From Larus michahellis (lineage: Eukaryota > Chordata > Aves > Charadriiformes > Laridae), in assembly GCF_964199755.1 (NCBI RefSeq), contig NC_133896.1, positions 174,283,092 to 174,347,091 on the forward strand: a stretch of 64,000 nt of DNA. Direction: 5' to 3'. Position 1 is the stretch's first letter. Each line of letters begins with the position of its first letter. Below the pieces are notes generated by a model. The model was given only the letters and a program-made list of their open reading frames with translations, was not told where the DNA came from and did not search any database. Of the stretch, positions 50,080 to 63,070 are shown piece by piece. The translations under genes were made by a program, and so were the position numbers.

Positions 50080-50585
50080 TACAAGAAAGACATTGAGGTG
50101 CTGCAGTGCATCCAAAAGACAGCAATGAAGCTGGTGAGGGGTCTAGAGAACAAGTCTTATGAGCAGCTGAGAGAACTGTGATTGTTTAGCCTGGAGAAAA
50201 GGAGGCTGAGGAGAGACCTCATCTCTCTCTACAACTATCTGAAAGGAGGCTGTAGCGAGGTGGGGGTTGGTCTCTTCTCCCAAGTGACAAGTGGTAGGAT
50301 GAGAGGAAATGGCCTCAAGTTGCACCGGGGCAGGGCATGTGTGTGTGTGTGTGTTTAGACTGCATATTAGGAAAAATTTGTTCACCAAAAAAGTTATCAA
50401 GCATTGGAACAGGCTGCACAGGGGAGCGGCTGAGTCAGCATCCCTGGAGGTATTTAAAAGGCATGTAGAAGTGGCTCTTAGGGACATGGTTAGTGGTGGA
50501 CTTGGCAGTGCTAGGTTAATGGTTGGACTCGAGGATCTTAAAGGTCTTTTCCAACCTAAATGATTCTATGGTTCTGTGATTCTAA
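50080..50585 (+). mobile_element. CR1 LINE, 5'-truncated, diverged subfamily, with internal TG expansion
   Basis: Matches CR1 pol C-terminal sequence (GACATTGAGGTGCTGCAG, AGCCTGGAGAAAAGGAGGC, AAGCATTGGAACAGGCTG) and ends in the 3' octamers at 50560-50585. It differs from the other copies in the tail (AGTGGTGGACTTGGCAGTG), indicating another subfamily, CR1-Y-like by my reading. Stops and a TGA in the early part break the frame. A (TG)n run at 50338-50354 sits where the family normally reads GAGGTTTAGA. Confidence 0.92.
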
Positions 50586-53500
50586 ATTAATAATGTTAGA
50601 GTTTGTCTACGTTACCAGGTGTTGCAGAGCAAAGAGTGGAGGACAGGGCTGGATTTGTTGTGATCTGCTATGATTCTAGGACTGCATAGTCACATTGCTT
50701 CTTTACTGGCAACGAAGTTGGTGCCAGTTGCTGATTCACAACACATCCCTATCCTGTGTAGAAGAGTAACTTCTGAATGACTCTGAATCCATTTTGCAAG
50801 TGGGGTGGTGTAAATGACACCTCATGGCACAACATCCCCCTTGGCTCCATCAGGAGCAAAAGTGCTTCAAGCACACCACCTGTGTAAATCAGAAGACTCT
50901 AAATACAGATTCAAGACAATTTTGCATCAAAAAACACCCCTCCGGTGCACTGAATAACTAGTGTAGATGCACCTGTAGGGTATAGGTTTTCATCTACTTT
51001 TTATTCATCTACATTAGGATGAACTGAATTGATTAAGAAGGGAGTTCATGTGACTAGCCCAGATGGAGACAGCTATACTTTTAATTTTAAGATTGAATAA
51101 AATGAATCTGATGCTGTACTTCTTTTTACAATAAAAATTTTTCTTCACATTCACATATATAAGATGTTATATTGAAACTATTTTACACATTCTTAATCTG
51201 TGTATTATTTGCATATGTAAGCCCTCTTTTTTTAGATCTTTTATCTATTTGATATATCATATAATTCTATGACCAAATCTGAGCAACATCTTAGAAGTCT
51301 GATTTTTTTTTAAAGTAAAGCAAAAATGAAAAGATGACTATTAATTTATAAATAATTAATTTAGGGATTTTTTTTTATTAAATGCATATGTCTATATGTG
51401 AAAGAGTTGTCTAAGTTTCCATTAAGGTCAACGTGAGTTCGATTCAATTGTTCATGCTTGAATGCTTTGTGCCGTTTGAGTTCTCCAAATGTATCTGTGA
51501 TATTTGCATGAGTGTGCTGTGTAACCATCAGGAGTGGCGGATGGAGTCCAGGTATTGCACTAGGTACCTGTACACACGCAACTGAGTAGGCAGAGTATCA
51601 ACAGAGTCATCCTAAAGCAAATCTCTAAGTTTGACTAGTTAAACAGTACCCTAGACTCCTTTGACTGGGTTGACTAGGTCTCCATTGACTTAGCGTAGAC
51701 ATCCATATTTATCGCTTCCTAAATTTAGATGTCTGAATCTTGAACAGAATCCTATCCCTACTTACTGAACGCATCCTGTTCTCACTTGTTTAACCACTAC
51801 ATAATAATTTAAAGCCACTATATGGCATACTAATTTAGAAATAGAATGTGAATTTCCCATCTTATCCATTTTAATGGCATTGCCATTTTTTTAACTGTTA
51901 CAAGTGTAATCAATTTATGGTTCTAATGATTATGACAGTTTTCCGTGGCCTTTTATTCATTATATTTAGTGTAATATACTAAATATACATGAAAACTGCA
52001 CATCCCACTTCTCACAGTTGTATCTCTGGGGCTGAACAGTCCTGTTATTGCCAAAAATAATTCCCTGAGCACAGCTTTCATGGAGCATAACAAGGAGCTT
52101 CAGTAGAAAGTTGTTTCATGGCTTATAAAATACACCGTACAATAACAGTGTCGGTGAAAATTTTCCAGGCATGTAGAAAAAGGCAGGACTGTACAGAATT
52201 ACTTAAGATCATTTAGTGTAATCATCTACAATAAGACGTACTAAATGTACTGCAACCATTCCTTGAAGATATTTGCCTAATCTGTTCCTAAACAATCCCA
52301 GTGAAGGATTTATTGCTGAGTCTCTGTTCTAATATTTTACCCACTATTTACAGGAAGATTGTTATTGCCTCCCTCTATAGATAGGCTTCTGATTCTTGAA
52401 AAAAAAAAAGAAAAAAAATTTTTCACTCAGCTGCACATACATTTTATGGTGATTACATCTAGAACATCCTGTGGAAGTGCTTATGTCTGCATTGACTGTA
52501 GTGGAACACCATGACCTTGTCTCACCACAAAAATGTAAGACCAGTCACCTTCAGTCAGGCAAAAGCTTCATGTGGCCCTTTATGCTACTCCTTACAGAAG
52601 TAGGAAATATATAAAAACATGCTAGCTGGTACAGATACTACCCCTAGAACACTCTCCCATAATTGAGCAACTTTCAACACAGAAAATTCCTGCATCCAAT
52701 CTAGTGTTTTAATGGTCTTCAATGGCCTTTCTATTAATTTCTAAAGCCCACTCTCGTAAGGCATTCTAAAATAATTGTCCACAATATCCTTAAGCAAGGA
52801 GTTCCACTGTTAGATTATAAATCTAGCTTTTAGCTGACCAAAGAAGGTAAGATTAATTTCACCCTAAACACTTGCAAACTGGTCGTTATAGATGTATTTT
52901 GGTATCTTTATGAGGATTGAAGGTCCACTGGCTGATCTATACTTTGATCTATAATTCCTTGATTGTGTTGCAGCACTTAACCTCTACTACGAACCTCTCA
53001 GCAGGGGTTATTAGCTCAGGTGCAACACAAAGCAAATTCATCTAACTGGGTACATATGTTCTTAGGGTCTCTGCACCAAGCTTCACTGTTTTCTGTAGAC
53101 ATTTATTATGTTGTAGCTGCTAATGCTTTTACTGAGTTGCAGAAAATAAATATTACCAGATTAATTTCCTTATCTTTGCAGTTTAAATTCCTGCAAGAAT
53201 TTTCAAGACTAATTCAGGATACAAGAGTCATGGCAGCGTCATCTTTCTGTTGTAAGGCAAAAGTATGAGTAGTAGCAGAGTTATGCCGTTAGGGTTTCTT
53301 CTCGTAGGGAGGGAGACCTACCTCAGTATCGGGGCATAATAAATTTAGATTTTTTATCAATGTTTGGTGAAATGTTCAAGTCCCTGTCTTATTCAGTTTT
53401 GCATTTTTGTGCTTTTGCCCTGCACCTAGCAGTGTGTGGTACTGTTTGAAGCTTCCTGTGGTCTCTTGCAATATATAAGAGTTTTCCCTTTTTGTTCGTC

Positions 53501-56500
53501 AGTTGTCATTATCAGTGCTACAGCAGCACCTCCCCCCACCAGCCCCAGATCCAAAAAGATTAGAATTGCATCCTGCTCAGGGAGGGACAGATAGGACAGC
53601 CATCAAACATAATGTCAAGCAGGAACCCAAGACGTACTTAGTGGCCCAAAATGACTGATGGAATCCACTGGGTAAACCATGTTTATAACTGCTTTGCACA
53701 GCAGCAAAAAGCAAGGAGGATAAACCAGTTTATCTGGTCTATTGATTTCTTGTTGCTCTGAATCCTGATACTTTGATTTTTTTGGCTTGAATCTTTATGC
53801 TGCAAAAAGGGTGAAACTGATGCGTAGGGCCATCTCCCTAGGGGTAATATATAGATCAGGTATGCAGGTTGCTGGCAGAGGATTTTCTAAGGTAAGTCTG
53901 CAAAACATGCAGCTACAGGTCTCGCTTTAGGAAGGGTTTCAAACCCACCTCTCTCATTTTACATGTTAAATGTGGCCTAGAGGAACATCCACCCACACCA
54001 AATGGAAAAGCCAAATTTCCTTCCAGTTCCAAAAACATTATAGACATCTGCCAAATGACATTTCTAATTCTTCCCGTAAAAAATGGAAAGCTAAACAGAA
54101 GCATCACCCTTCCAATAAATCCATTCCAAACTCTTCCTGATTTATTCCAGATCCACTGCGTTTTGGTGAGGTTGTTAAATAATACCCGCTTTTGTTCTCC
54201 TTACGGGGCTTACCTCAGAATGTATTTTATATGAGTATTCCTTCAGAGACTTTTAAAAATGCTCTAAAAATCATAAAGAGGCAAAGTTTGACTTCTGATA
54301 CACATGTTCAGTTCCTATTGACTTCGGTGGGGAATTTGAAGCCGGAATAGACCACAGTGTAGGAAACATTTATTTAGGCACGCTCAGGAAAATTCTGAGC
54401 AGTTCTGAATAAACGTTAATATTTCCATCAACTACAACAAAATTTAAGTACTTTAGTTCAAATTTTTATTTATTTATTTATTTTTTTAACACAAGAAAGA
54501 GACACATCACTAAAATATGTTTAAGGAATCAAAGGAATGGTGAAATGAAGAAAGCCACAAAACCTTCTTGTCAGGAGATTATTTTTTTAAGGACTAACTA
54601 ATCACAACATCTCACAACAGATGCATCATCTCTGAGACGTAAATAAAGGGTAAAGCTTTAACTCATTTTTCACTGCAATGCGATTGTTGAAAAACAGCCA
54701 AATTCATATTACCATAAAGAAAATAGGTCTTAAGATTCTATCCTTTAAATTATAAGGACTTTGAAAGGGCTGTTTTCAGTGGCCACTGTTGTGCTTCTAT
54801 TTGTTCTGGAAGGTTTTTGCAGCCTGACTGCTTGGACAAGCACAAGTAGACCCAAGATCCTCTGGCTATGCCCTGACCTGGTCAGAGAGAGACAGCTCCT
54901 GTCCAAAGTCAAGTACGTGCTCTGGTTGCTCAACCCTGCTTGTTACCTCAAAACACAAGTGCCATGTGAATGTGTCTATATATGACTTTGGATCAGAGCT
55001 GGCTCATGTCTGGCCATTTTGAAGAACAGACAGACAAGCTTGCATCTGTCTGTACCTGTCCCTGTAGACATACCCTAAAGCTGCTAAATAGCTGATTTTT
55101 TTTTTTTTTTTTAATGTCACAGTAAACAATGAATATGGAATGTCAAGCAATCATCATGGAACTAAAAAATCCTCAACAAAGAGAACAGGTAAAACAATGC
55201 AAATAAAATGAGATTTTTTTCCTCCCACACCCATAAACTGTCATGCAAGTGCAATAGCTGGAATCGATGTAAACTCTTTTTGAAAAGCTAATTTAGCAGT
55301 GAGCAGTCACCTTTTATTTTGTTTATTATTCTCCTATTTTAATATGTTCTTTCTTATTTTAAGAAGAACTTGAATTTTGATATTTCCAAATGCAAGCAAG
55401 AAATACTGTGTATTTATACAGGAAGTACAAGAAAGCCTGTGAAATTTTAAATTTTCAGTTTTCTTTCATAAAATTACAGGTCCTGGTAAACTTTGGATAA
55501 GATTCCAAAATTTGAAGTCAAAAGTGTTGCATGAATGTGTCTGTTGGCAAAATTTTCCCAGAGTATATTTGTTACTAAATCCAGTAATGTAGCAAAGTAA
55601 AAATGGCCATTAGGGTGTATGAAAAAGCATTGATTTCTTCAGTAATAAAAAAGAACACCCCAGGTAAAACCAGAAAGATGGATGTGTAATCCTCACTAGT
55701 CATTTAAAGCTGTGCTGCCTAATATCGTTCACGTATCTTTTCTATCATAAATATTTGAGGGTTCATTATTTATTTTTATTTTTGCAGTTTAGTTCTTCTT
55801 TTTCCATGTTTAAAAGCCGTCTTTTCCAGATTCTACTGGTGACATTGTTGTTTAAGTACTGATGCAGTCCTACGCCAAATGTCGCAGTCCCTAGTTTGTG
55901 GATCCATCATACATGGCCTGCTACAAGCTGTTGTAGTGCTGGCTTGCCTTTGGTTTTGTGTTTTTTGTGAGTCAATACGGAGGACTGATGATCACATTTT
56001 GTTTGGAAGTACCATATCAGAAATAAATGGGAGAGAGATTTATGGAACTCTTCCAAAGGTCTTTCCTAGGTTTTGCGAGGAGCTCTAATAACCTGAGAGG
56101 GATGAGAAGACACGGACCAACGGTTTTGCCCCTAACTCGGGTCCCTACCCAAACTCTACATTCAGATGGATCAGAGGACTGGTTTAAAGAACTGCTTGTC
56201 CTCAGTGTGATCCAACAGCCATTCCATTTTAGACTCCCAGCAGGATACCATATCCACAAATAATACCTTTTAAAGAAGGCTTTTAAAGCCTTAGCTTTCA
56301 CTATGATTTGAGCATGGGTCTGAGCTACGAAACGGAACTTTGTTCTAGCAGGGGACAAACAGGTGGCAGCCAAGTCCAGAGGTGCAGCTGGATCTGAGAA
56401 GACAGGAGTTAATTTCCCAAAGGCTTTGCATAAATGAAGGACACATAACTTTAAATATAGCAGCACTTTACACCTAAAATATCTCCTATTTCAGTAAGAA

Positions 56501-57419
56501 ACGGTAATATGTCCCCAAAAGTAGAACAGAACACAAAGTAGCTACGGGGCTTCATGAGTGGATATAAATTTAGAAGATCTGATGAGCCATCTCAAACTTT
56601 TCTCCAGCTGCTTTGATGACATCATTGGTTTCGCTATCTACAGTGGCACCATTGTCACATTAAACAATGACAGTTCTAAAACTATCCTCTGCTTTCCTGA
56701 CAGATATTCATATGCTGCAGGAGGAAAAAAAAAAATCTTCTTCTTGTCATCATTATTTTTCTTTTTTTATTTTCCTTTTCTTTTTTTCCTCCCACATAAT
56801 TCCCTTTTGTCCTTCAGGTCTTAATTGCAATTCATTATTATTTTTGTGAAGAGCAGCCTCATGAAGGCAAAGAGTTAAAGACGTCACTTTAAATGACAAA
56901 AGCTGAACACTTTACCCCACTTTCAGTCTCTCATCTATTCATCCTTTTCATTGTGAACTTCGCTATTTCAGCTTTCTAAGCTCTTCAACTACCTGCTCCT
57001 AATTTGTATTCCTGGGAAGAGGCCTAGGCTGGTTATTTTGCATTTGTGTGCTAATGGTGATGAGTTTGCTTCTAAGAGGAGAACAGGGAGGGGAGGGCAG
57101 GAACCTCCGAAAGGGTTTAAGTGGGAGTGGGGGTGAAGGTGCAGGAAGGGTTGTTTGGGGGAGAGTCATGCTGAATTTTAACCCTGAATGCTTTCTTATA
57201 CAATTTAGCACAAAGCCCTCCTGATTATATGGAAAATGACACCCTGTGAAAACTTGCCTGTTCATATACACCTTTTAAGCAAATAGGTTAGTCAAGTGTC
57301 TGGAAAGCCTGGGAGACAGATGGGTCATCATTTTATTAACACATTAAAACATGACATGTATTTTGGAAAGCTTTTTTTTTTTTTTCATATTGCCCTGAAA
57401 ATTATGTAGCTTATTCAAA
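50586..57419. other. Intergenic, no gene seen
   Basis: AT-rich, nearly repeat-free. There is a (TTTA)n stretch at 54466-54485 and a T run at 55098-55112. The longest frame (minus strand, 56017-56466, 149 codons) has no recognisable domain and no flanking splice logic. Confidence 0.7.
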
Positions 57420-57780
57420 GTATGTATAGTATTCCGGAATATGTTTATTAAGGGAAACCGTCTGTACATGTAAATGACAGCAGTGCAACCGAGCTCTGCT
57501 TTGTTTGATAAAACCATTTACTTTCACAGCGTTAATTTTGCCTGTGCGTTTAGATACCATGTGAGATAAAATACCTTTCATTAGATTAAACAGGCAAACA
57601 GAGGCTTTTTGACTTATTGACTAGTATTTCAAAGCTGAGCATTTCTTATGCTAATCATTTTTTATAACTAATTTAACAGACGTAAAAGAATGTCATTATG
57701 AATAATTAGAGATGTTAGTAATTTAGTTTCTAATTAACCAGGGATGTGGCAGACCATTACAGATGGGAATACTCATTAGC
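57420..57780. promoter_or_regulatory. Candidate homeodomain/POU-rich regulatory block
   Basis: About ten TAAT/ATTA cores in roughly 300 bases, including ATAATTAG and CTAATTAACC, plus a POU-like ATGCTAAT near 57649. The sequence is AT-rich but not simple repeat, a feature of developmental enhancers near such genes. Conservation was not testable here. Confidence 0.3.
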
Positions 57781-58509
57781 TGTGAGAGGCATGGGTGTTT
57801 TACAGCTTATTATAGATTCTGCCTATATTTAAAAATGTTTTGGTTGTTTGCACTTTCTAATATGGAGCACTTCCACTTCATGCTGCTGGGTATATTGTCT
57901 TGTACTTTGTCGCACGGTAAACCAGACAACTGTGCAAAGCACCTGATGCAACAAAGCGTGTAGGCAGTCATTTTCCATTTCATGAACTACTGCATGACAG
58001 TAGTTCTCACCCCAACTCCACACCCAAGAAGTGGACTTGCAAAAGGGGCATTTTTCTTTTGCAGGTGCAAGTTGCTTGTAATACAATTAAGCACGTAAGT
58101 ATTAGATCTTCAAATCTGTACCCATGATTCATTTTGTGAGCAAAAATGAAAAGGAGCCTACCCACTAGTGTCTCCCAACTCGCTGAGCTTATGACATACT
58201 TTACAGAATGGTACTGCAGCCTATACTTCACCCGTTCGCTGTGTGTTGGCTTCCACTAGTGACTGCATCCTGGGTATGAAAAAGGCTGTTCTTCCAGACT
58301 CTTACGTCCCCTGAGTGAACTTCCACACACCACTGCTGTTTCTACTCTTTCTACCTTTTGCTTTCTTTAGCCACAATTTCTGAAATTCTTATTTATTCTA
58401 AATGTTCAAATTCTGTTTCAACGAGACCCGATCAAAATGCAATCATCTGAAGACAGGCTTTTTTCCCTCCCATTTGAAAATAAAATTTTTTTTTTTTTTT
58501 TTTCCATTT

Positions 58510-58760
58510 CCTCAGGTACTGGAAATCCTTTGGAATCAGTAAGGTCAGCTTGTTTTGGAAAGGAGACTGGATATTGATTACAGTCATCATAAGTCATTTT
58601 GCAATATTAGCATATTAGCAATATGGACAGGCCATTAAGCTCTCCGAGAAGGGCAGTCTGCTCCACGATTTATTAGTCTATGGAAAGCAAGAGAGTGACA
58701 ATTTCATAAGCTATGGCAACAAATAAACCCGAAGGAGAAGAGCTTCCTCCCAGGTCCGAC
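58510..58760. promoter_or_regulatory. Candidate regulatory block
   Basis: Complex non-repetitive sequence with TGATTACAGTCATCATAAGTCATTT-like AP-1/CRE-half motifs and a perfect tandem ATATTAGC pair (58604-58619). It differs in texture from the decayed flanks. No coding potential seen. Confidence 0.25.
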
Positions 58761-61700
58761 ATTAAGGTTATACAGAAATATGCACCCTAATAATGGCCGT
58801 CTTTGTCTATAGAACAAAGTCACGCACAGTTTTTCAACAGTGACCCAGTTAAACTGCTGTAAGCTCTGTTCAATCTGAATATGCGTAACAGACCTCCACT
58901 TCAGTTAACCGGTGCAACTTTCTGCTGTAGAGAGAAGCAAAAGTGGTTTCGAGTCAGATCGTTCATCATTTCGGTGCAAACCTGTTTGTGATTCATCTCA
59001 CTTCAGAACAAGCGTGTCCCATTTCAAGTCCTGGGTTAGAGTCTGCACCAAAAATATCAGAAGCTGTAAATTAAAATGAACTGCTATTTCAATTCAAGTG
59101 TTCACATAGGGAAGAGGTAAAGATGGAGATTCCTGATATGCTTATTAGCCTACTTATGTATATTGTATTGCCAGTTAAACTTTGCCTAAGATACAATTCA
59201 ACATACTTAGTCAGATTAGAAAATATTTTTTCTTTTCATAGCAGAGATTAGAGCACTAACCACAGCTATGGAAAATCAGTGTTCAGTGCCTGCTCTACTA
59301 TAGATATCATAATACAAATGACCTTGGGCAAGTCACTTAGCATATATTTGCACTGCAATCAGACAACCTAACCTTAAAGTTCAGCATTCCTGAACTTTTT
59401 AGCAGCACCAGCAGACCACTGTCAACCCCCACTGTTTTCAAAGGCCACTGTGGCCCCCTATAAAAATTTTAATCAAAAGCACCATTGTGACAATGTTGTT
59501 TTATAAGGTTCAGCAAACCACTTACTATAAATTGGGAACTGCAGATGGGAATCACTCCAATGGCATGGCTTCAATGTGGGTTAAATGCCGAGGGTCCCAG
59601 TCAGATTTCTGCGTCCTGAGCTGCTTTGTCTACACTTCTGTGAGTGCTCGATCTAGTCTGGCTACCACCAGCTCTCCCGTGCCTGTCCTCGCTGCCGCCT
59701 CACTTCCCAGTCGCAGTGTCGACTGTGCCCCAGCTCCTCACCTGTAAAAGTATTTGTCTACCTCATGGGCGCAATCTGAACATAAACGTATCAAAAGACT
59801 GGGAGGAATGCAGACGTCATAGGGTTAATGAGAGCATTTAATATATATACTCTAAAATACGCTGAATAGTTATCTTCTCAACTTTCCCTAGGACCTTGTG
59901 GGAAGTCCTAGTGGGTCTGGCTAGAGGAATGAGCAAACTACTAAAACGAAGGTGGGAGGTTATATAACTGTCAAAAATTATCTCAGTTCTGTTGGTTTAA
60001 CCAACGTCTGACTCATCTGACCTCTCTCTAGCCTGACTACAGTGGAGATTAAAAAAAAAAAAAAAAGGCACCAGATCATTTTATAAGAACAGAAGGTGCT
60101 TAAAGGAAGGGGGTTACGTTATAAAGAGCGGCTGATGGCCAACAACTACCTTCTCACATGCCAGAATCTGATAGTTTGTTTGGTTTTGCCCTCAGAGTTA
60201 ATGTGACGTACCTGAACGTGTGGAATCTTCAAACTTGAGTCTGAAATCTCCTTATGGTGATGCACGCTTCTGGCTGAAGTGGGTGGGGACAGTACCCGCA
60301 TGTCACTTCCAGATGATATCGAGTAAGGAACAGACAAAACAAAATTCTTACAAATAACAGATTTTGGGCAATCAGAGTTGACTGGTGGTGCTATTCTTTA
60401 ATCTAAAACAGTTTCTTCACCCTTAGTTGCAAATGTTTTTCCCCAGGACAAGCAATAACATAATGCTTCCTTAGGGAAACTTTGCCTGAATTTGGATAAA
60501 AAGTAATTGGGATGCATACCCCCACCTTTTAGGTTACTACTTTTGCTAGAAGTAAACCAACTGCGTGATATCATGAGCTTCATCCAGTGTTTAAAACAAC
60601 CAAGGGGAACTAAAGCAAACCAAACCAGGAGCGGGCCTCGTGTTAAGTTAGCAGCTACTGCCTTTCTGTAGGGAAACAGACTGTAAACATTAACGGGTAC
60701 AACTAGATCAGCTGTATCTATAAATTCTATGAATTTTCATTGATGGCAAATTCTAAAAGATGAAAGGCTATACAGCTGTCCTACTTTGATTGTTAATTTT
60801 TCTCTACATGTTTCTTCTGAATGATCTTGGAGAAAGAGAAAAATCTTTCAACTACAGTAATCTAGCCTTCACTGTGCAATGACTGAAATAGATACTGTTT
60901 TGTCATTTACAGGTTATTGCTTAATAGAAAGTTGTCTGAGCTAGTTTCCTAAGATTAGGTGATGACATATTTGAACGTCACTTATCGTAATCATGTAAGC
61001 AGTATGTGTATCTTAATAAAGATCCTCTGCGCTGGGACTTTTTTTTCCTCTGGGTTATAAGCTATGTTCTGATGCATAAAAATGAATAATTTAGTTATAA
61101 CTGTACCACCGCAAGTTTATTGTAAACTGAAGCCACAATTGCAATCTTGGATGCCACAAAAAACTCGCTATAAAAATATCTAAATGGTTCTTTCTTCAGC
61201 TGCAATAACATACCATTTTGCATTACCAGATGTTAAAACTCTATAGATTATCTGACAGCAAATACTATATCAAAGGCAGTTCAAAAGAGAAGTAAAAATG
61301 ATTTTCATATTTTTAATCATGCCTGCAGATGGGTTAGGATAATCTGTCATAGTTCAGAAGTAGAAAAGAAAAGAAACAGGCTTGATGTAACTTGGCTCAG
61401 TGGTCTGTTTCAAATACGGTTCAGACACAATGGGAAAAACAAACAGGTCTTTGCTTGAGAAAACAGATGCAGCAGGCAAGTGCAAAATCTTACTTTGCTC
61501 TTTTCAAAGACAAAAAGCAAAAATCTAGCTTTTTAGGAGAGAGAAAGAGAAAGAGATCACTCCAAAGAGCCCGTGTAAGCTTTTCTTTTTTGAGATACTT
61601 TCTGCGCTCCCCCCTTCCTCTTCCCACACACGCTGAATCAACAAACCCAGATGTTCACAAGAATATGTCCCTCGGCACGGCCACGTCCTATGCCATGCTT

Positions 61701-62479
61701 GTACAACAAGAGGAGATGCCTCGCTGCAGATGCACGGGAATCCCACGGGACCAATTGTTACGCTGCAAAGCGATGTACAAACTGCGCTGCAGAGGCAGCA
61801 AGAAAACTGAGCGCGTCCTTTATTTCTGCACGGGGAAAGCCTCACGGGCTGAACCCTCTTCAGGGGCCCTGAAGATCTAGAAACTCAGGGCTTACAAAAA
61901 ATGTGACTTCTGACGGGCAGCTCTGGGCATGCGCATCCCAGGTCCTTATCTTTTTAGCCACACGATGTTCCTTCTTAGTCTGGCACAGAGCTGAAGTGTG
62001 GGATCTGGAAGACAGAAAAGAGCCTGATACCAATAAAAAACACAATCATAATTGTTATCTTACCTTCTTACTTATGGAATTTATAGGAAGTGGTGTTTCA
62101 GTTTATACCCACCAGAGCAGTGTCTCGGTCATCTGCTTACCTGCTTTTCTCACATATTTTCCTTGACTGACACCTATTTTTATTTTCACTGTCCGCCTGC
62201 GATTTAAATGTGCGACCACTTGAAGCTGGAGAAAGCAGCAGGTTTATGTTTTGCACACAGCAGCTCTTGTGTCACCTTCTCCTAGTTTAGTCACACCTGA
62301 ATACCTCATGGCACCCTTCAGCCGGCCTGTATGGAGGGCTTCAAAACGGCGAATTCGGCAGGAGCGCTGTGAAAAGACACACAAAACAAGTGGGATGGGG
62401 AACCAAACCGCCCGGTGCCTGGCGTGAAAAGAAAAATAATAAAATAATAAGGCAGTCCTTCACCATAAACAATAACCTG
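58761..62479. other. Intergenic, no gene seen
   Basis: Unique AT-rich sequence apart from the MIR-like remnant and an A16 run at 60051-60066. A 162-codon plus-strand frame at 61392-61880 is basic and Ser/Lys-rich without a known domain, and is not called as a gene. Confidence 0.65.
59290..59360 (+). mobile_element. MIR-like ancient SINE remnant
   Basis: Bases 59319-59340 hold the motif TGACCTTGGGCAAGTCACTT plus two bases, which is the best conserved core of MIR/CORE-type amniote SINEs, preceded by a TGCTCTACTA stretch similar to the MIR TGCC-AC region. The rest has decayed beyond recognition, so the edges are rough. Confidence 0.5.
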
Positions 62480-63070
62480 GATGTTTACTGTGCCTGGCCG
62501 CACACCCTCGAGCAACGTCTGAGCCGCCCCCCTCCCCAGGCCGGATGGCTCCACAGCTCAGTGCCTTGGCTTAGGTGCAGTTGGAAATGCCCGAGAATGG
62601 CTCTTTGTTGATTTTCGCCTGTGCGAGAGAGCCTGGTGTTGCTGCGAAGCGAAGTGCTATTGAATTTGCTCGCTCAGGCAGAACACTCGACAGGAAGGAA
62701 GGAAGCAGCCATTCTTTCTGGTCCTATTGTCTGGCCACCAGGCTTAGGCAATCAAACAGCCCTGTGGCCCGGCTGCCGGCTCCCGCTCCGGCCTCTTCTG
62801 GTGGGCCCGGGGCAGGGGGGAAAAGCGGGGGGCTGCCACCTTCTCATGGCGTTTACTTTGTTCGCCCTGCGCTCCAACCGCATCTTTTCACGGCTCAGGG
62901 CCTCAGGTAGCCGTTTTCCAGCCCTCGGCGTTTCTCCAGGGGAAAAAGGGTCGGGGAGGGGAGAGGCGGGAGCAGCCCTGGCTGGGACGGAGCTGCTCAA
63001 AACCCCTCCTGGGATGTCACCGGTGGGGGGGGGAAACAAAGTGCGGGAGCAAACTGCAGGAGACACTGAA
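62480..63070. promoter_or_regulatory. GC-rich, CpG-enriched patch 27 kb downstream of SPRY2
   Basis: CpGs reappear here (for example GCCGCACACCCTCGAG and TGCGAAGCGAAGTGC) after a long CpG-poor stretch. Open frames up to 155 codons are Gly/Pro/Arg-rich and unconvincing. It could be a distal enhancer, a non-coding RNA promoter or the 5' end of an unseen gene running off the window. Confidence 0.35.

Noticed and set aside
49700..50128. Frames with ERRGE or LLSSP repeats
   Set aside because: Translation of the (CTCTC)n array.
56017..56466. 149-codon minus-strand open frame
   Set aside because: No family resemblance, and an overlapping frame on the opposite strand; probably chance.
61392..61880. 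162-codon plus-strand open frame
   Set aside because: No recognisable domain, no CpG island or splice logic, low-complexity basic stretches; probably chance.
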